Assembly (NCBI GenBank): GCA_015680685.1
Contig: MNCI01022394.1
Location: 2,411-66,410 of the forward strand
Direction of reading: 5' to 3'
Source: Gnetum montanum
Lineage: Eukaryota > Streptophyta > Gnetopsida > Gnetales > Gnetaceae
DNA length: 64,000 bases
Of the stretch, positions 1-10,897 are shown piece by piece. Numbering within the stretch: the stretch's first letter is position 1; each line of letters starts with the position of its first letter. The notes under the pieces are model-generated. The model was not told the DNA's origin and ran no database searches. It saw only the letters and a list, made by a program, of their open reading frames with translations. The position numbers and the translations under genes were made by a program.

Positions 1-164
1 AACACTTATTGGGTGACGAACTTACATGATGGATGACACACACACAAAAAAAAATGGAAAAAGGTATAACAACGTTGTAAAACAAAAACAAGAAAAGTTA
101 AAGAAATTTGTAAAACAAAAACATGTAAAACAAAAACTGAAAAAGAACTGAGGGCCCCATATGA
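1..164 (-). other. Post-pol noncoding tract of copy A, T-rich on the coding strand
   Basis: After the shared end of pol (GGDGHLC) the coding strand has repeated TGTTTTAC-like words in a T-rich run. The same tract follows pol in copies N (about 17120-17225), D (about 21540-21640), F (about 32880-32990) and E (about 37660-37770). It resembles untranslated sequence. A short hydrophobic frame here is a by-product of the T-richness. Confidence 0.6.
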
Positions 165-3100
165 TTAGCATAGGTGGCCATCTCCCCCATGACTGAGTTG
201 TAAAGGAGAGATCCGAAAAAGTGAGCACCTATTTGAATTTTTAAGAAGTGCCCAACTTCTCCCAATTGATGATCTTAGATTCAGGGGTGGAAGTTGGCGG
301 CAGTCACGTTCCAGCGTATCTATGCCACGGTTGTTGGCATGAGTTTCCTCAGTTCGTTCCATGCATATTTGTTTGCCCCTACGAGAAGCTGTCAACCATG
401 GGGTGTCTACTACTTCTTGTGTGGTTGCTACATACAGGCATCTTTGTTGTAGAGTCTCTTGGGCACACCTGTGACATGGAGACATTTCCTCCGTGTCATC
501 ACCCGATGAATCACTGTATGTGATGCATGGAACTATCCTCTTCTCGATCTTTCCACATATGTTTATCTTGGAGATTTCCAAGGAAAGATCACGGATCCTA
601 AGGCATGCATCTACTGTGCTTAGCCATGCCCTTCCCATTATAATTGGGAAGTCCCCTTCGTTGTTGTTAACATCGATCACTAGGAAATCCGCTGGGTAGG
701 ACCAACCACACACAGTGGTAATAACATCCTCCACTAATCCCAAGGGAATAGTGATGGACTGGTCTGCCAGCTCTAGTTGGATGTTGCTCTTCTTAAGTTG
801 GGGCAGGTTCCAGGCGTGATACATCTTCTGCGAAATTAAGTTGACTCCGGAACCTGAGTCAAGAAGAGCCCGATGTGGTGCATTTCCAGCGATCTGCAAA
901 TAAATAAAGGGACTCCCAGGATCAGTTAGTTTCCTGGGAAGGTGGCCTACCTTGATCCAGTCAGTTACGGTATGTGTTAACATAACCGTATGCGTTACAC
1001 TCCCTTGGACTGAAGGGTGCTCCGAAGCGTTAGTAGTTAGAGGCCTATACATGTACCCGTCCGCTTGTTGTTGCGAGAGTTTGTCTGGGCTCTTAGTTCT
1101 GAAAAAAGGTCTCTTTTTTGTACAGTTATCGCCAGAACTAGTACCCAGTTGGATATTTACACTCTGAATATTTACAGCTCTCGCGGCGTGACGTTGCTGC
1201 GGTTGGGTAGGCAATTCCCCTTGCATTGTTGGAGCAGGAGGTGTTATGGGAACTACTTGAGGAAGAGGTGCGGGTGGAGTTAGAGGATGGACGGAATGTG
1301 AGATGTCTCCCGGAGGAGAAGGAGTCCTTCTGAAGTACTCCCGAGCTTGGTAGTGACGTTGGGGGGTAGTGTGACCCATAGAGTCACCTGGAGAAACCGG
1401 CTGCTGCACATAATAACCGTAAGGATCAGGCTGCCGGTAAGGGTATTGATGTGTTGGCGGTGGCATCCCCCATGACTGTGGGTATTGCCACTACTGGTGT
1501 TGTCCAATGGGCTGCGGAGGCGTTCCACTTGGATAATACGTCAAGGGTTGGTGGAACTGCCTTGGGTTACCTTGTGGATAAGGTAACCTTCGGGGTGTTT
1601 GCCGTTGATTAAGTCTTGGATTTAATGCATACACCCCAGACTCCTGCAGATGTGAGATAATTGGACAACATCCCTTAGGATGGTCATAGTAACAGACCTC
1701 ACATCCACCATCATTGTCTGAATCAGAATTTTCAGCCTCATCGGAGTTAAAGATCTTTCCCTTACCCTTGTTATGTGCAGGGTTAAAGTTTCTCCGCTTG
1801 ACTTTTCCTTTGTCACTACTTTGCTCATCCTTAGACTCCTCTACGATTTTCAGGACTGTTTCTATTCGTGAGTCTAAGGAATCCCACATTTGGTCTACCT
1901 TAGCCGATACCTCCGTTGTTAACTTTTGGATCGGCACGGTTTTCCTGTTCACCAACTCTTCGAGTGGTGACTCATCCTCCTCATCACAGAATTTCACTCC
2001 CTTCTTGCGAAGGGAGGGATCGCGGTTGTATTCCTCCGCACTTTCTCTTTTACGTAGCTCACCCTCTTCTTGCGCTACTTGTTCCAACAAAACTTCAACT
2101 TCATGGGCTCTTAATTGGGAGAGTCTCCCTTGGGCGTAAGTCCCAAGAGTTCTTCTTGTTTCATTTCGTAGCCCATCCACGAGGTGGTTCAGTTGATCCT
2201 GTTTAGCGTACCCATGGCCGGGGCAACGATGTAGCAGTGTGTAGTAACGGGCCATGGCAGCATCCAAGGATTCATAAGCTCCTTGTTTCCAGCCTTGGAT
2301 CTACTTACGCAAATTGGACACTCTGGAGTATGTCTGATATTTGTTGTTGAACAATTCAAGCATTGTACTCCACCTCCTGATGGTTTTCAGTTCTAAGGAC
2401 CGATACCAGCTCTCTGCTTCTTTAGTGAGTGTCCTAGGAAACAACTTTAGTTTTTGCCACTCATTATCTATGTTCTGCAAGGCACATGCATCGTGGAATG
2501 CCTGTAAATGATGCTGAGGATCAGCGTTGTATCCCCCTTCAAAACATGGAATATTATTTATGTCCAAACGCTTGATCCTACTGTCCTTTAAATGCCTTGT
2601 GGGAATCCTAACTGCCTCTCTAATATCAAGCATGCTTCGGGTTTCGAATAGGGATTCGTCATGATCATCTCTTTCATAATGTCTGTGATGTCTACGTGGT
2701 GGTTCCCTATTCTCCCTACGTCCTTGCCCTTGTCCTAACTCCTCTCGACCTTCCTGTCGAGGCATTTCATCTCTTTTACCTTTACTCTCCGCATTATGCT
2801 CATGGTGGCTGTGCCCAGATGTGGAAGGAGAGGGTGAATGATGAGATGAAGGAGAAGAAGAAGGGGATCCATCACCATGGTGATGTTTCTTGCCTTCTCT
2901 TCGGCTGCTTCAGCCCCGATCGTTGTGACGATCAACGAGTCCGTCATTAGTGTGAGTGGTTGTTCCTACCGTGAACAGCTGGTGCTCACGGGGATCAGAG
3001 CCTGGAATATGTATCATTGATCTAAGGCCCTGATGCCTAACCTCTTCACTAGAGTGAGGAGGAGGAACATAATTTTCTAAGAAACCCATCGTGAGGGGTT

Positions 3101-3512
3101 CCTCGTCTCCTATTTCACTAATGACATGGGGAACCTTGCCCTTCAATAGTGAATGTTGGCTCTCCTACCTTTCATCCCGAATACGTTGGACATTTTTGGG
3201 ATGATAATCCCTTGTGTCATGGTCATCCAAAACGTATTCTGCGAATAGCTCATGCATGCCAATCCGTACCAAGGCATGGAAAAGCATGTTGGGAGCAGAG
3301 CGATCTGGGGGTAACACGATGTTACCTTGCATGTCTCTCCACCCCAGTATCTCATCTTGATGGAAAACAAAGGTAAAATCCGGCACATACTCATCGGGAT
3401 GAGTATATGTGACTTTGGATTATTGAGGACATGGTTGATTTCGGTTATGCGTATGATCCTGACTTTCTCCTGTATTGTCCTTAGGTGAGTTGATTGCATG
3501 AGAAGAAGCCAT
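165..3512 (-). pseudogene. gag-protease polyprotein of copy A (five in-frame stops)
   Basis: One frame runs from the ATG at 3512 to about 165. The N-terminal part (3512-3165) has HPDEYVPDFTFVFHQDE and matches the start of gag in copies N and D. A Ser/His/Glu-rich linker follows, then the gag core (2765-2301; FEGGYNADPQHHLQAFHDA, WYRSLELKTIRRW), which should form the virus-like particle. A Cys/His cluster near 1650-1700 (CEVCYYDHPKGCC) is a degenerate knuckle-like motif. A Pro/Gln-rich stretch leads to a retropepsin domain around 900-600 with the active-site motif LLDSGSGVNLIS and the flap-side IIMGRAWLS. Stops lie near 3418 (TAA), 3162 (TAG), 2909 (TGA), 2298 (TAG) and 1488 (TAG), all reachable by C-to-T change. 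The frame stays open through the deletion junction near 240 and ends at 165 in former post-integrase sequence. Confidence 0.85.
181..196 (-). promoter_or_regulatory. Second (internal) polypurine-like tract at the end of pol, copy A
   Basis: The minus strand reads TCAGTCATGGGGGAGA. The same element is found at the end of pol in copies N, D and E, and a near copy (TCATGGGGGTA) abuts the 3' LTR of D and N. It may be an additional plus-strand primer site, but part of its conservation could come from coding the pol C-terminus. Confidence 0.5.
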
Positions 3513-3639
3513 TTCTAATGGTGTGCTAACTTTCACCGTTATTTATGTTCTGAATTAAGTGATTAACCCTAAGGTTTATTTTAGGCTCACAATGATGTGA
3601 GTGATATCCCTTATGTTTAATTAGCGTGAAAACACTTGG

Positions 3640-3657
3640 TCCCCTGTAACAGCGCCA
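3640..3657 (-). promoter_or_regulatory. Primer binding site, copy A
   Basis: The minus strand reads TGGCGCTGTTACAGGGGA, one base inside the 5' LTR. It starts with TGG, complementary to a tRNA CCA end, and resembles the plant aspartate-tRNA-type site TGGCGCCGTTGCCGGGGA. This fixes the orientation of the element and the LTR boundary. Confidence 0.8.
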
Positions 3658-4149
3658 ATGATGAGTGGCGAGGTACCCCTACACTCAACCATACGAATAC
3701 GAGCGTGCACGCGCGATCCGGTCGAACTCCGCAGACTAAATGCCTTAACACCACAAGAAACACTTGGGGTTAATCGTTCGTTGTCTTCCCAGGCTTGCTT
3801 GTAAGTGTCACGGTGTATGGTTAAGCAAGTCTGAGGTATGTGATTTTTTTGGTATTTTTCGGTTTATCTTCTATGCTATCAGAGGAAAGGGTTGAGAAAC
3901 TAAGCTAACTCTAACTAATGTCCTAAGTCTAAATTAACTAGCGTCAGCATCCGTTCCCACTTACCGGACACACCCTGAACTATGCAACTGTGGCTTACCA
4001 AACGCTAATCGTTACTGGGATCACCACACGTAACGCAAGTGCTCGAAGTGGTCGTACTGAGGCACCTATTTAGCTTAAGTGTGATAAGCAGCCGATTCCT
4101 TAGCTAGCCGTACACACCCGTGGGTGCTCGTAACTAAGTCGTACTTATC

Positions 4150-4345
4150 ACACGTTCTAGCCTAGCAATGAGTAGCCGATTCCTTGACTAGCCGTACACA
4201 TTGGACTACCACTGGGATTACCAAGCGCAGAATCCTGGAATACGCTACTGGGTTACCAAGCAGCCAATGCTCGTAATCAAGTCGTACTCATGCGTTGCGA
4301 CAAGCAGCCGATTCCTTGACTAGCCGTACACGTCCGTAGACGCTC
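4150..4345. repeat. Direct repeats inside the copy A LTR
   Basis: A segment with AGCAGCCGATTCCTTGACTA and CGTACAC, followed by GCTCGTAATCAAGTCGTACT, recurs near 4085-4150, 4170-4290 and 4300-4370 with small changes. It lies downstream of the TATA box, in R/U5, and helps explain why this LTR is about 200 bp longer than the others. Confidence 0.6.
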
Positions 4346-4605
4346 GTAATCAAGTCGTACTTGTGCGCACTAGGAAAGCAGTAAATACACAACAATAAAA
4401 CCATGTACTGCAAGGTTTATCCAATCAAGTTCGTCTTTATTGCCGTACACAACTTGGGTTCAGGTTACAAGCTACTCGAATAAAGAGCCGTTCACTCTAG
4501 GACTCCTACTGCGGGCACATGGGAAAAATTCTAACTCTGGAGTGATCAATCTGCCAGAGCTTCGCTACTTCTAGTTAGGATTGGGAAATGAGGGGAGCAC
4601 CGCCT

Positions 4606-4616
4606 CTTATTTATAG
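4606..4616 (-). promoter_or_regulatory. LTR promoter TATA box, copy A
   Basis: The minus strand reads CTATAAATAAG, at the same place as the TATA motifs in the other family-1 LTRs (for example 10037-10048 and 6631-6640). Transcription would run leftward into R/U5 and gag. Confidence 0.7.
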
Positions 4617-4715
4617 ATATGGCGGCGGACCGCGATATCGTGTATGCGATATGGCAGGGGAAGACGCGATATTGCGTACGCGATATCACGACACAGTGCA
4701 TGTCGTGTCTCATCA

Positions 4716-5094
4716 CATAAGATAATTAATTTTAGTATGAGATATTAATAACTCAAGGATTTTTTTTATTATTGAACTTTTACACATTTGGTATAAGAAA
4801 TTTATAATTTTTTTGCATAATTTAGAGTTTCTCAGTAAAATTGAAGCCATGGCCTAGGTTTCTTGGTCAAAAGTATAACAACTAATATCTCATTATATAG
4901 AATTTTTAAGTAGGTTTGATATTCTCATCAAATGAATTTTCTTCTCATTTATGAAAATCACTTATGATTATGTTGTTTAAAAAATTACTAGTAAATTATT
5001 TTAAGGCTTTGTATGCTTTCAAAAACAAGTGCAAGGATTTAGGCCTTTAGGCTGGGAAGGTCAGAAAAAGTCTTTTTTAGCCTATTGTCTATCC
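4716..5094. other. AT-rich spacer, nothing recognised
   Basis: This is flanking DNA between the copy A LTR and the LINE remnant. I see no frame, repeat or signal. Confidence 0.5.
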
Positions 5095-5745
5095 TGCTGT
5101 AGTGTACATATGTGTTGTTTGGGTACCTAGATGCTATGAAAAAATTTGGAAATATATTGAAAGTGTGTAGAAAAACTTTCTTCTTGATGAGTAAAAGGTG
5201 AAGATGTAAATGCCTTAATGTTATTATGTGAATGTAATTTATTACCTTTAGAAGCAAAAGCTTTGTGTTAATTCATTTGATATGCTCATAGCTTGCATAT
5301 CTTAAGGAAATACAAATTATCAAAAGTAGCTCCTAAGGATTTGCAAGACTGTGGTTGGTATTTTTAGAGGATGTAATGGTTGAAAAAATGGAATATCTCT
5401 TGGGAGAACGTGTAGCAAAATCCTAAGCATATTCAACAACTAGTCAAGCAGAAGGTTTTAACACAGATGTGGACTAATGTTGAAGGAAGAAAGATAATTT
5501 TATTTAGACCACATTAGATCTAATAAACTAGAGATAGAAGCTCAATATCTCTTAGCTACTATTTCCATTAAGTGTTGAAATGTTATTAGCAATCTTCACT
5601 TAAGTTATCATCATCTTAGAATTCAACGTGGAAGATGGATTTAACTCCCCCGAGAAGAGCACATTTGTAGGTTAGGCATATCAAAAGCCCTTGAAGATGA
5701 GTTACATATGTTTCTCTCTTATGATATGACTAACCATTTGAGATA
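5095..5745 (+). pseudogene. LINE-type ORF2 C-terminal remnant with zinc-binding region
   Basis: Broken plus-strand frames resemble the region after the polymerase domain of LINE-like reverse transcriptases. IESVQKNFLL is near 5140, LPLEAKALC and YAHSL near 5240-5290, and LSKVAPKDLQDCGWYF near 5320-5365. A C-terminal LRIQRGRW...LPREEHICRL...EDELHMFLSYD is at 5610-5715, like the zinc-binding tail (LRI..GRW...C..C...ED..H.L..C) seen in many LINEs. The second zinc cysteine is shifted or lost and several stops interrupt the region. Upstream polymerase motifs are absent, so this is a 5'-truncated relic. The family assignment is by motif memory only. Confidence 0.45.
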
Positions 5746-5884
5746 GCGGTACAATGTTATATCATAAAGCATATATGATTTATTTTTAATACTCCCATTG
5801 GTACTTGGTCAATTTGTAGTCTATCTTTATTTTTCAAGAAAGTGTAATATTTTTCTAATGGATTTTTTGGATCTTCAATTGTAA

Positions 5885-5889
5885 TAAGG
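5885..5889. repeat. Target-site duplication of copy D, left (TAAGG)
   Basis: This pairs with TAAAG at 28754-28758 with one mismatch. Five bases is the usual Ty3/gypsy duplication length. It links LTRs nearly 23 kb apart as the two ends of one element. Confidence 0.65.
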
Positions 5890-6747
5890 TGATGAGCAAC
5901 AAGTAGACCCTATGCCCAACCATACAAATCACTAAGCATTCATATGCAATCTAGTTGAATTTTGTGGACTTATAACCTTCTAAGTACACTAGTCTCTAGA
6001 AAGTGAACTAACCGTTACAATCATTGTCTTCCCAATTACACTTATGAAATGCAAAGGTATGGTTAAGTGTAACTAAGGCATATGATTTTTATCATTTTTA
6101 CATTTTATGTTCTAAGTTGCCTAAGAATAAAGAATGATGAATAAAGTAATTTAATTTTTAATTTAATCTAACTAGATAACATTTAACTAATCCTAACATA
6201 AGCATTTGTTTCCACTTGCCGTACATGTCCTGAACACGTTTAATGCTACTAGGTTACAAAATGTTAAGTGTTATTGGATCACCAAGTGCCAAGCATATGC
6301 TCAAAGTGGTTGTACTTATGTGCTTAACTAACTACTATTTAATTTAGCTTATTCTAGCTTAATTATTTACTTAATTACTGAAAACATTAAAGGAAATTGT
6401 TTGAAATATTAAATGCTTATTTCAAAGTGCTACAAGGTTTATTAGAAAGCTTGTCTTTATTACTACACACACTATAGTTCTCATCTATAATAGTACTCAA
6501 ATAAAGATCTATACACTCTTTGACCCCTATTATGGGTACTTAGAAAAATAATTTAACTTTTGAATGATAAAACTATAAGACTTTCACTACAACTATGAGA
6601 CTTATGCCATAAATGTGATTGGTGAGTGCATATTTATAGGCAAATTAGGTTGCCTTGTCGATGGGTACATGTCAACATGTCAAACCCTACGTCAACAAGG
6701 TCTTGTCGATGGCATTCCATTGATGTGGCAAACCAAATGACTCATCA
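5890..6747 (-). repeat. 3' LTR of copy D (858 bp)
   Basis: It begins TGATGAG at 5890 and ends CTCATCA at 6747, with a polypurine tract directly outside the right end, which marks it as the 3' LTR of a minus-strand element. A TATA box is on the minus strand (CCTATAAATA, 6631-6640). U3 holds CCATCGA/ATTGATG-type short palindromes. Confidence 0.85.
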
Positions 6748-6760
6748 TACCCCCATGACT
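6748..6760 (-). promoter_or_regulatory. Polypurine tract, copy D
   Basis: The minus strand reads AGTCATGGGGGTA immediately before the 3' LTR's TGATGAG. This is the expected plus-strand priming site and is nearly identical to that of copy N (18998-19009). Confidence 0.75.
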
Positions 6761-6978
6761 AAATGAAAAATCATCCTCAAGTTCTTTAAAAAATTTGAAT
6801 GGGTATGGAATTATTGACACACAAAATAAACACACAAACTACACAACAAAAACTAAGTGCTCAGAGTGTATGATTTTACAATGATTACAAAATTTTGGTA
6901 TTTTGGACAACAAAATTGAACTCTAGGATAAAATTGATATACAAAATTCCTCATATGAAACAAAGACATTGGAGATGA

Positions 6979-9790
6979 TCAAATGGTCCTAGTTGATGGG
7001 GGCTCTTCAGGCTTCAAAGGGTTTTCTCCTACTTTGGATGCACGCGGTGGTTGGGGTGATTATGGTTATCTAACAGTAGTTGCAATGTATGGTGGAAGAC
7101 GAAAGACATTCAATAATGCCTTTATCTTATCCTCCTTTTCCCTAGGATCATTCATGATCCATATAGCATCTCGAATGTGGGCTAGACTTGGAACATCCTA
7201 GGGATAGGAAATTATCACGAACAACTCTTTCATGTTGATAAACTAGACAGTGAAAAGTTTGTATTCAACATTGAACACCTTGAGAGGATTTTGTAGCTCT
7301 TGGCAGTTATTCATCCTTTTGGCCAGGTTCTTAGTAGTGGATATTTGATTAGTGAATCTTGTCCTAAGAATCTTGAGTTCAGCATTAGCAATCTCTAGCT
7401 TTTTCTTTGTCTCCTTATGGGTTTTGAACTCTACCTTGTATAGCAAGTACAAGTTGGTCACTTTCTTTTTCAACTCTGATTGTAGTTGCCAAATAGTTAG
7501 CATTACTAGGTTTGCATAATAGAGATTGGTAGGATCCATGTACTCTATCATCTCCTTGATCTACAACTCTTTCATAAGAATCTTTGCTTTATTATAGTCA
7601 TTGAGCCTATTGAAGATAGGCTACTAGACATCACCTGCTTTCTTGAGTTGTTAGAAGGCCTCATTGACTTTTTCCTTCACCATATGAATATGTTTTTCAT
7701 TGATTTCTTTATGTAGATTAACCTGATCTCTATAATGATTCCTGACTCTCTTAAATTTGAGAACCTTGTTCTTCTAGGAAGTTATTTCTATTGTAGATTT
7801 TTGGTGAAGGGCTTGAACTTCCTCCATGGAGAGATTTATAATTTTAGCTACCAATCTTCTCAGTTTAGTGTTTACTCTAGCTAGTTGCTCTTACATTTGA
7901 TGGATAAATTCTTGCATATACTACTTCTGCACATCAACATTCTATAGGCAATGATTCTTTGTGGTTAGGATTTCATTCTCGTGGCATGTCTGGACCATGT
8001 CCTTCTAAATGGTTTATGTCTTGGCATTAGCCATGGATTAGTCAAAGATGATTGTCTCCTTTGCATTCTCAACCTATTTGAGCCTATCCTGAAATTATTG
8101 AAAGCTTTCATCACATGTCAGTGAAGGGTTGATAAATGTAGCATTAGCAAGGTGGGTTCTTAATTCTACAACTTTCATAGCCAAGCATTGGTTTTGTGCT
8201 TGGGTGATTTCGAGTTACCCCTTCAATATGATGCACTTGCCCCTTTCCTCTAGTAACTTTAACTGGGTTGTAGTGATAGTATCAAGAAGATTGAAGATAT
8301 CCATAATTGATTGCCTAGTTCCCACCAGTTGGTCCAACAACTTCTTATGTTGGGTTGCACTTAATTTGCTGCTAACTATTCCTATTAACGTTTGCATATA
8401 TCTAAGTGTAGAAACTTCTAGTATAGACCCTGCAGGTGCATTTAAGGCTTTGGAAATTTTATTAGCAATAATCTTTGTCACTATCTCCTACCCATGGTGT
8501 TGCATCACCAAGATAGTTGCCCCCTCACCCTCCTCTAAATGCACAGAAAAAGTAGTGGCATTACCAAAGATTTTTAGAAATTGTTGCTATTGTAAGAGAG
8601 ATACTGTTACCTCTTAGGCATTAGGATTCAATCTTGCGGGTAGCTAAATTCTTTAGGCTAAGAAAATTAGCCCACCTTCCTCTATCTGGTTGATGGTTCA
8701 AGCCACTTTGTTGAGGTGACTCATCATTGGGAAATACATAGATGGGTTACCACCACTTGTTCCTACCCACTGCTTTTACTCAAACAAAATCTAGTCTTTG
8801 ATCTTATACATGCACTCAAGGGTAGCACGAGCCTCTGACATTATTTCATGAGTGGATGGTGGAGTGGTGGTCGTTACTCTTCTTCTTAGATGATCTTAGT
8901 AGGCACCTTATCTTTCATCATTTCTTCCTAAGAAGAAAATGAAGTATGTTGGATGGTGTCATTCATGTAGCATGTTATGCCTTCCAACTTACATAATTTT
9001 TTGATGTGGCATGGGAAGGGGAGTGCATTCCTTCCATGTTAATTTTCTTTAAATTACTTCTCTATCTCAAGATAGATTATCTATGGAAGGTTGATAGGGA
9101 ATTAACAAACTAGAGTGGTACATGTAGAGGCAAAGAAGGTGGTGATCTTGCTTGGCCTTACTATTTGATTAAGGTGGAAAGTTGAAATCTTAAAGTATGC
9201 ATGCTCCATGTTATGAGCACATTAAACTCCTTATAATTGAATCCATAAAATTTTTGCATCCATTCCTTCTTAACACTAGGATTTGCTTTATGGTGATTTC
9301 TGCAAGGTTAGCCCTAGTTGTTTGTAATCTAAGGACTTCTATAATGGCTTTCACTATGTAGGACATTGATAGGTCCTTTACTTTGACCATTGAATAGGCT
9401 TGCTAATTATTCTAGAAGAGATATGTCTCTCACATGTACCACTTCCTACTGAAAGTGATTGTGGGCCACATGGAAGAGTTATGTAGTTGAGCTTTGACTT
9501 TTGGAAGTGAAAACTCCAAGAAAGGTCCAAATTTTGATTCTTAAAGAATTGATTTTTGGACCTTCATGTTCATGATCTACCTAAGGTATGCTTCCATCAA
9601 GGTGCCTCATCTCGATAAGATTGTTTTAGTGTAGCTAATTCTTTAGGAATCTATCAAATAGATTCCACTTCAAGCTTCTCCCAAAGACATCCTATTGCAT
9701 GGGTCTCTGCTTGTTCATGGGGCTATTCTTGATCTCTTTCCATTCTTCACTGTTTGTCCCTTGGTTAGGATGATCCTTCTTCTTGTTCAT
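6979..9790 (-). pseudogene. Extra reading frame of copy D between pol and 3' LTR (coiled-coil-like, unknown)
   Basis: I do not recognise this product. Minus-strand reading starts at the ATG at 9790 (MNKKKDHPNQGTNSEEWKEI) and can be followed to a TGA at 6979-6981 after PEEPPSTRTI, about 930 codons, with many stops (mostly TAG) and at least one frameshift. Two longer open stretches share a frame: 8481-8215 (MTKIIANKISKALNAPAGSI) and 7551-7243. The second is rich in Lys, Glu and Leu, for example HKETKKKLEIANAELKILR, suggesting coiled coil. The C-terminus is Pro-rich. I see no transmembrane segment or signal peptide, so an envelope role is not supported despite the env-like position. Copy E keeps only the first dozen codons. 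Confidence 0.5.
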
Positions 9791-9863
9791 GGTTTCCTTA
9801 GGTGTCATTTGCAATCACAACATAACCAAGCATTAACATTCAATGTGTAACTTATAACATTTA

Positions 9864-9868
9864 AGTAC
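9864..9868. repeat. Target-site duplication of copy N, left (AGTAC)
   Basis: An identical AGTAC lies at 19670-19674. The perfect pair proves that 9869-19669 is one insertion. Confidence 0.9.
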
Positions 9869-9875
9869 TGATGAG

Positions 9876-10024
9876 AGCGGTTACTCTAGCAGTTACTCTA
9901 GTAATTATTCTAATTATTAGAGTAGTTACTCTAGTGGTTACTCTAATTATTAGAGTGGTTACTCTAGTAATTACTTTAGCAGTTATTCTAATTATTAGAG
10001 TGGTTACTCTAATTATTAGAGTAG
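9876..10024 (+). repeat. Palindromic U3 repeat cluster of copy N
   Basis: Units built from GGTTACTCTAGTAATTA-like words and the near-palindrome CTCTAAT-T-ATTAGAG (7-bp arms, one central base) are repeated several times directly upstream of the TATA box. The 3' LTR has only about two units (19017-19090). Their position and symmetry suggest clustered transcription-factor sites. Confidence 0.7.
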
Positions 10025-10036
10025 TTTCTCCCAAGC

Positions 10037-10048
10037 TTATAAATATAG
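10037..10048 (+). promoter_or_regulatory. LTR promoter TATA box, copy N
   Basis: The sequence is TTATAAATATAG just downstream of the U3 repeat cluster. The same motif occurs in the 3' LTR at 19100-19111. Confidence 0.7.
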
Positions 10049-10783
10049 TACCTAGGCACACAATTGAAGAATAAGTTTTTTAGTAGTAAAGTAGTGAAAC
10101 TCTTATAGTTTTTTTGAAAGTTAGAGTATTTTTCAAGTGCCTACAACAGGAGGTCGAAGTATGGATCGATCTTTATTCAAGCATTATATACCTGAGCACA
10201 CATTATGTATGGCAATAAAGACAAGCTCTTTGATTCATCCTTGTAGCACTTGAGATTTTTTTTCTTATGCATTTCTTTTATTTTATTTTATTTTATACAC
10301 TTTACATTTCTATTATTAGCACAACAATTCATTTTGATCAATTTAGCAAATTGTTAAATTACATAAGCACAACCACTTCGAGCATGTGTGTAATGCTTGG
10401 TAACCTAGTAACAATTAGCATTTGGTAATCCTAGTAGTGTTGCACTGGTTTAGGATGTGTATAGAAAGTGGGAACGGATGTTGGTGTTAGGATTAGTTAG
10501 AACTTAGTTAATGAGTAGTTAAGTTAAATTAGTCACTTAGTTACCTCTCTCCTTCCCTACTAGTGCATAACATAAAAACATAAAAGTTATAAAAATCATA
10601 TGCCTCAAGCTTACTTAACCATACAATCGTGACATACAGGTAAGCTTGGGAAGACAATGATCAACCAACCCATCCTTGTTCTACAAAGGTGCATAAGCAC
10701 TTAGTCCTTGGAATTTGACTAGATCATGCATGAAATGCTTGTATTCATATGGTTGAGCATAGGGGTACCTTGCTGCTCATCAT

Positions 10784-10801
10784 TGGCACCATTGTTGGGG
10801 A
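10784..10801 (+). promoter_or_regulatory. Primer binding site, copy N
   Basis: TGGCACCATTGTTGGGGA is one base after the LTR end. It is an aspartate-tRNA-like site with C-to-T and G-to-A changes relative to TGGCGCCGTTGCCGGGGA. Confidence 0.8.
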
Positions 10802-10897
10802 CTTAGTTATTTGTGCGCTAATTAGAACATAGAAATTCATTCACATCATTGGAACAATCCCTTAGGGCTAGTTGAGAAAATAATAAACAAGAATACA

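Larger units (their letters stand above)
1..4715 (-). mobile_element. Ty3/gypsy LTR retrotransposon copy A, pol-deleted derivative; 3' end outside window
   Basis: Reading on the minus strand, the order is 5' LTR (3659-4715), primer binding site, gag, protease, then directly the sequence that in sister copies follows integrase. RT, RNase H and integrase, which occupy about 3 kb in copies N, D and E, are absent. The 3' LTR must lie left of base 1. The single gag-protease frame holds only five stops, so this is the least decayed family-1 copy here. It could not move without pol supplied by relatives. The five bases right of the LTR are CATAA; the matching target duplication cannot be seen. Confidence 0.85.
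3659..4715 (-). repeat. 5' LTR of copy A (1057 bp)
   Basis: The LTR begins TGATGAG and ends CTCATCA, the terminal inverted repeat shared by all family-1 LTRs here. Reading on the minus strand, U3 is very short (4617-4715) and is built from palindromic GCGATATC-type repeats. A TATA box follows (4606-4616). The long R/U5 part contains several near-repeats of AGCCGATTCCTTGACTAGCC at 4090-4340. Homologous LTRs are at 5890-6747, 9869-10782, 19010-19669, 27861-28753 and 34930-35796. Confidence 0.9.
9869..10782 (+). repeat. 5' LTR of copy N (914 bp)
   Basis: It starts TGATGAG and ends CTCATCA, followed one base later by the primer site. U3 carries the repeated motif CTCTAATTATTAGAG. The TATA box is at 10037-10048. 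Compared with the 3' LTR it has about 90 bp more of the U3 repeat and about 193 bp (10431-10623) that the 3' LTR lacks at its N. Confidence 0.92.

Noticed and set aside
22-228. Phe-rich hydrophobic open frame after pol (also near 32877-33071 and 17018-17224)
   Set aside because: It comes from the shared T-rich noncoding tract; the sequence is not kept at the amino-acid level between copies.
6983-7201. Plus-strand open frame with Gly-rich start
   Set aside because: It is the reverse of the C-terminal part of the extra frame of copy D, which reads better on the minus strand.
6979-9790. Calling the extra frame an envelope gene
   Set aside because: Position fits but no signal peptide, membrane span or recognisable env motif can be seen.
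9861-10074. Overlapping open frames on both strands with a Val/Ile/Thr repeat peptide
   Set aside because: They are translations of the palindromic U3 repeat of the copy N LTR and have no start context or coding bias.
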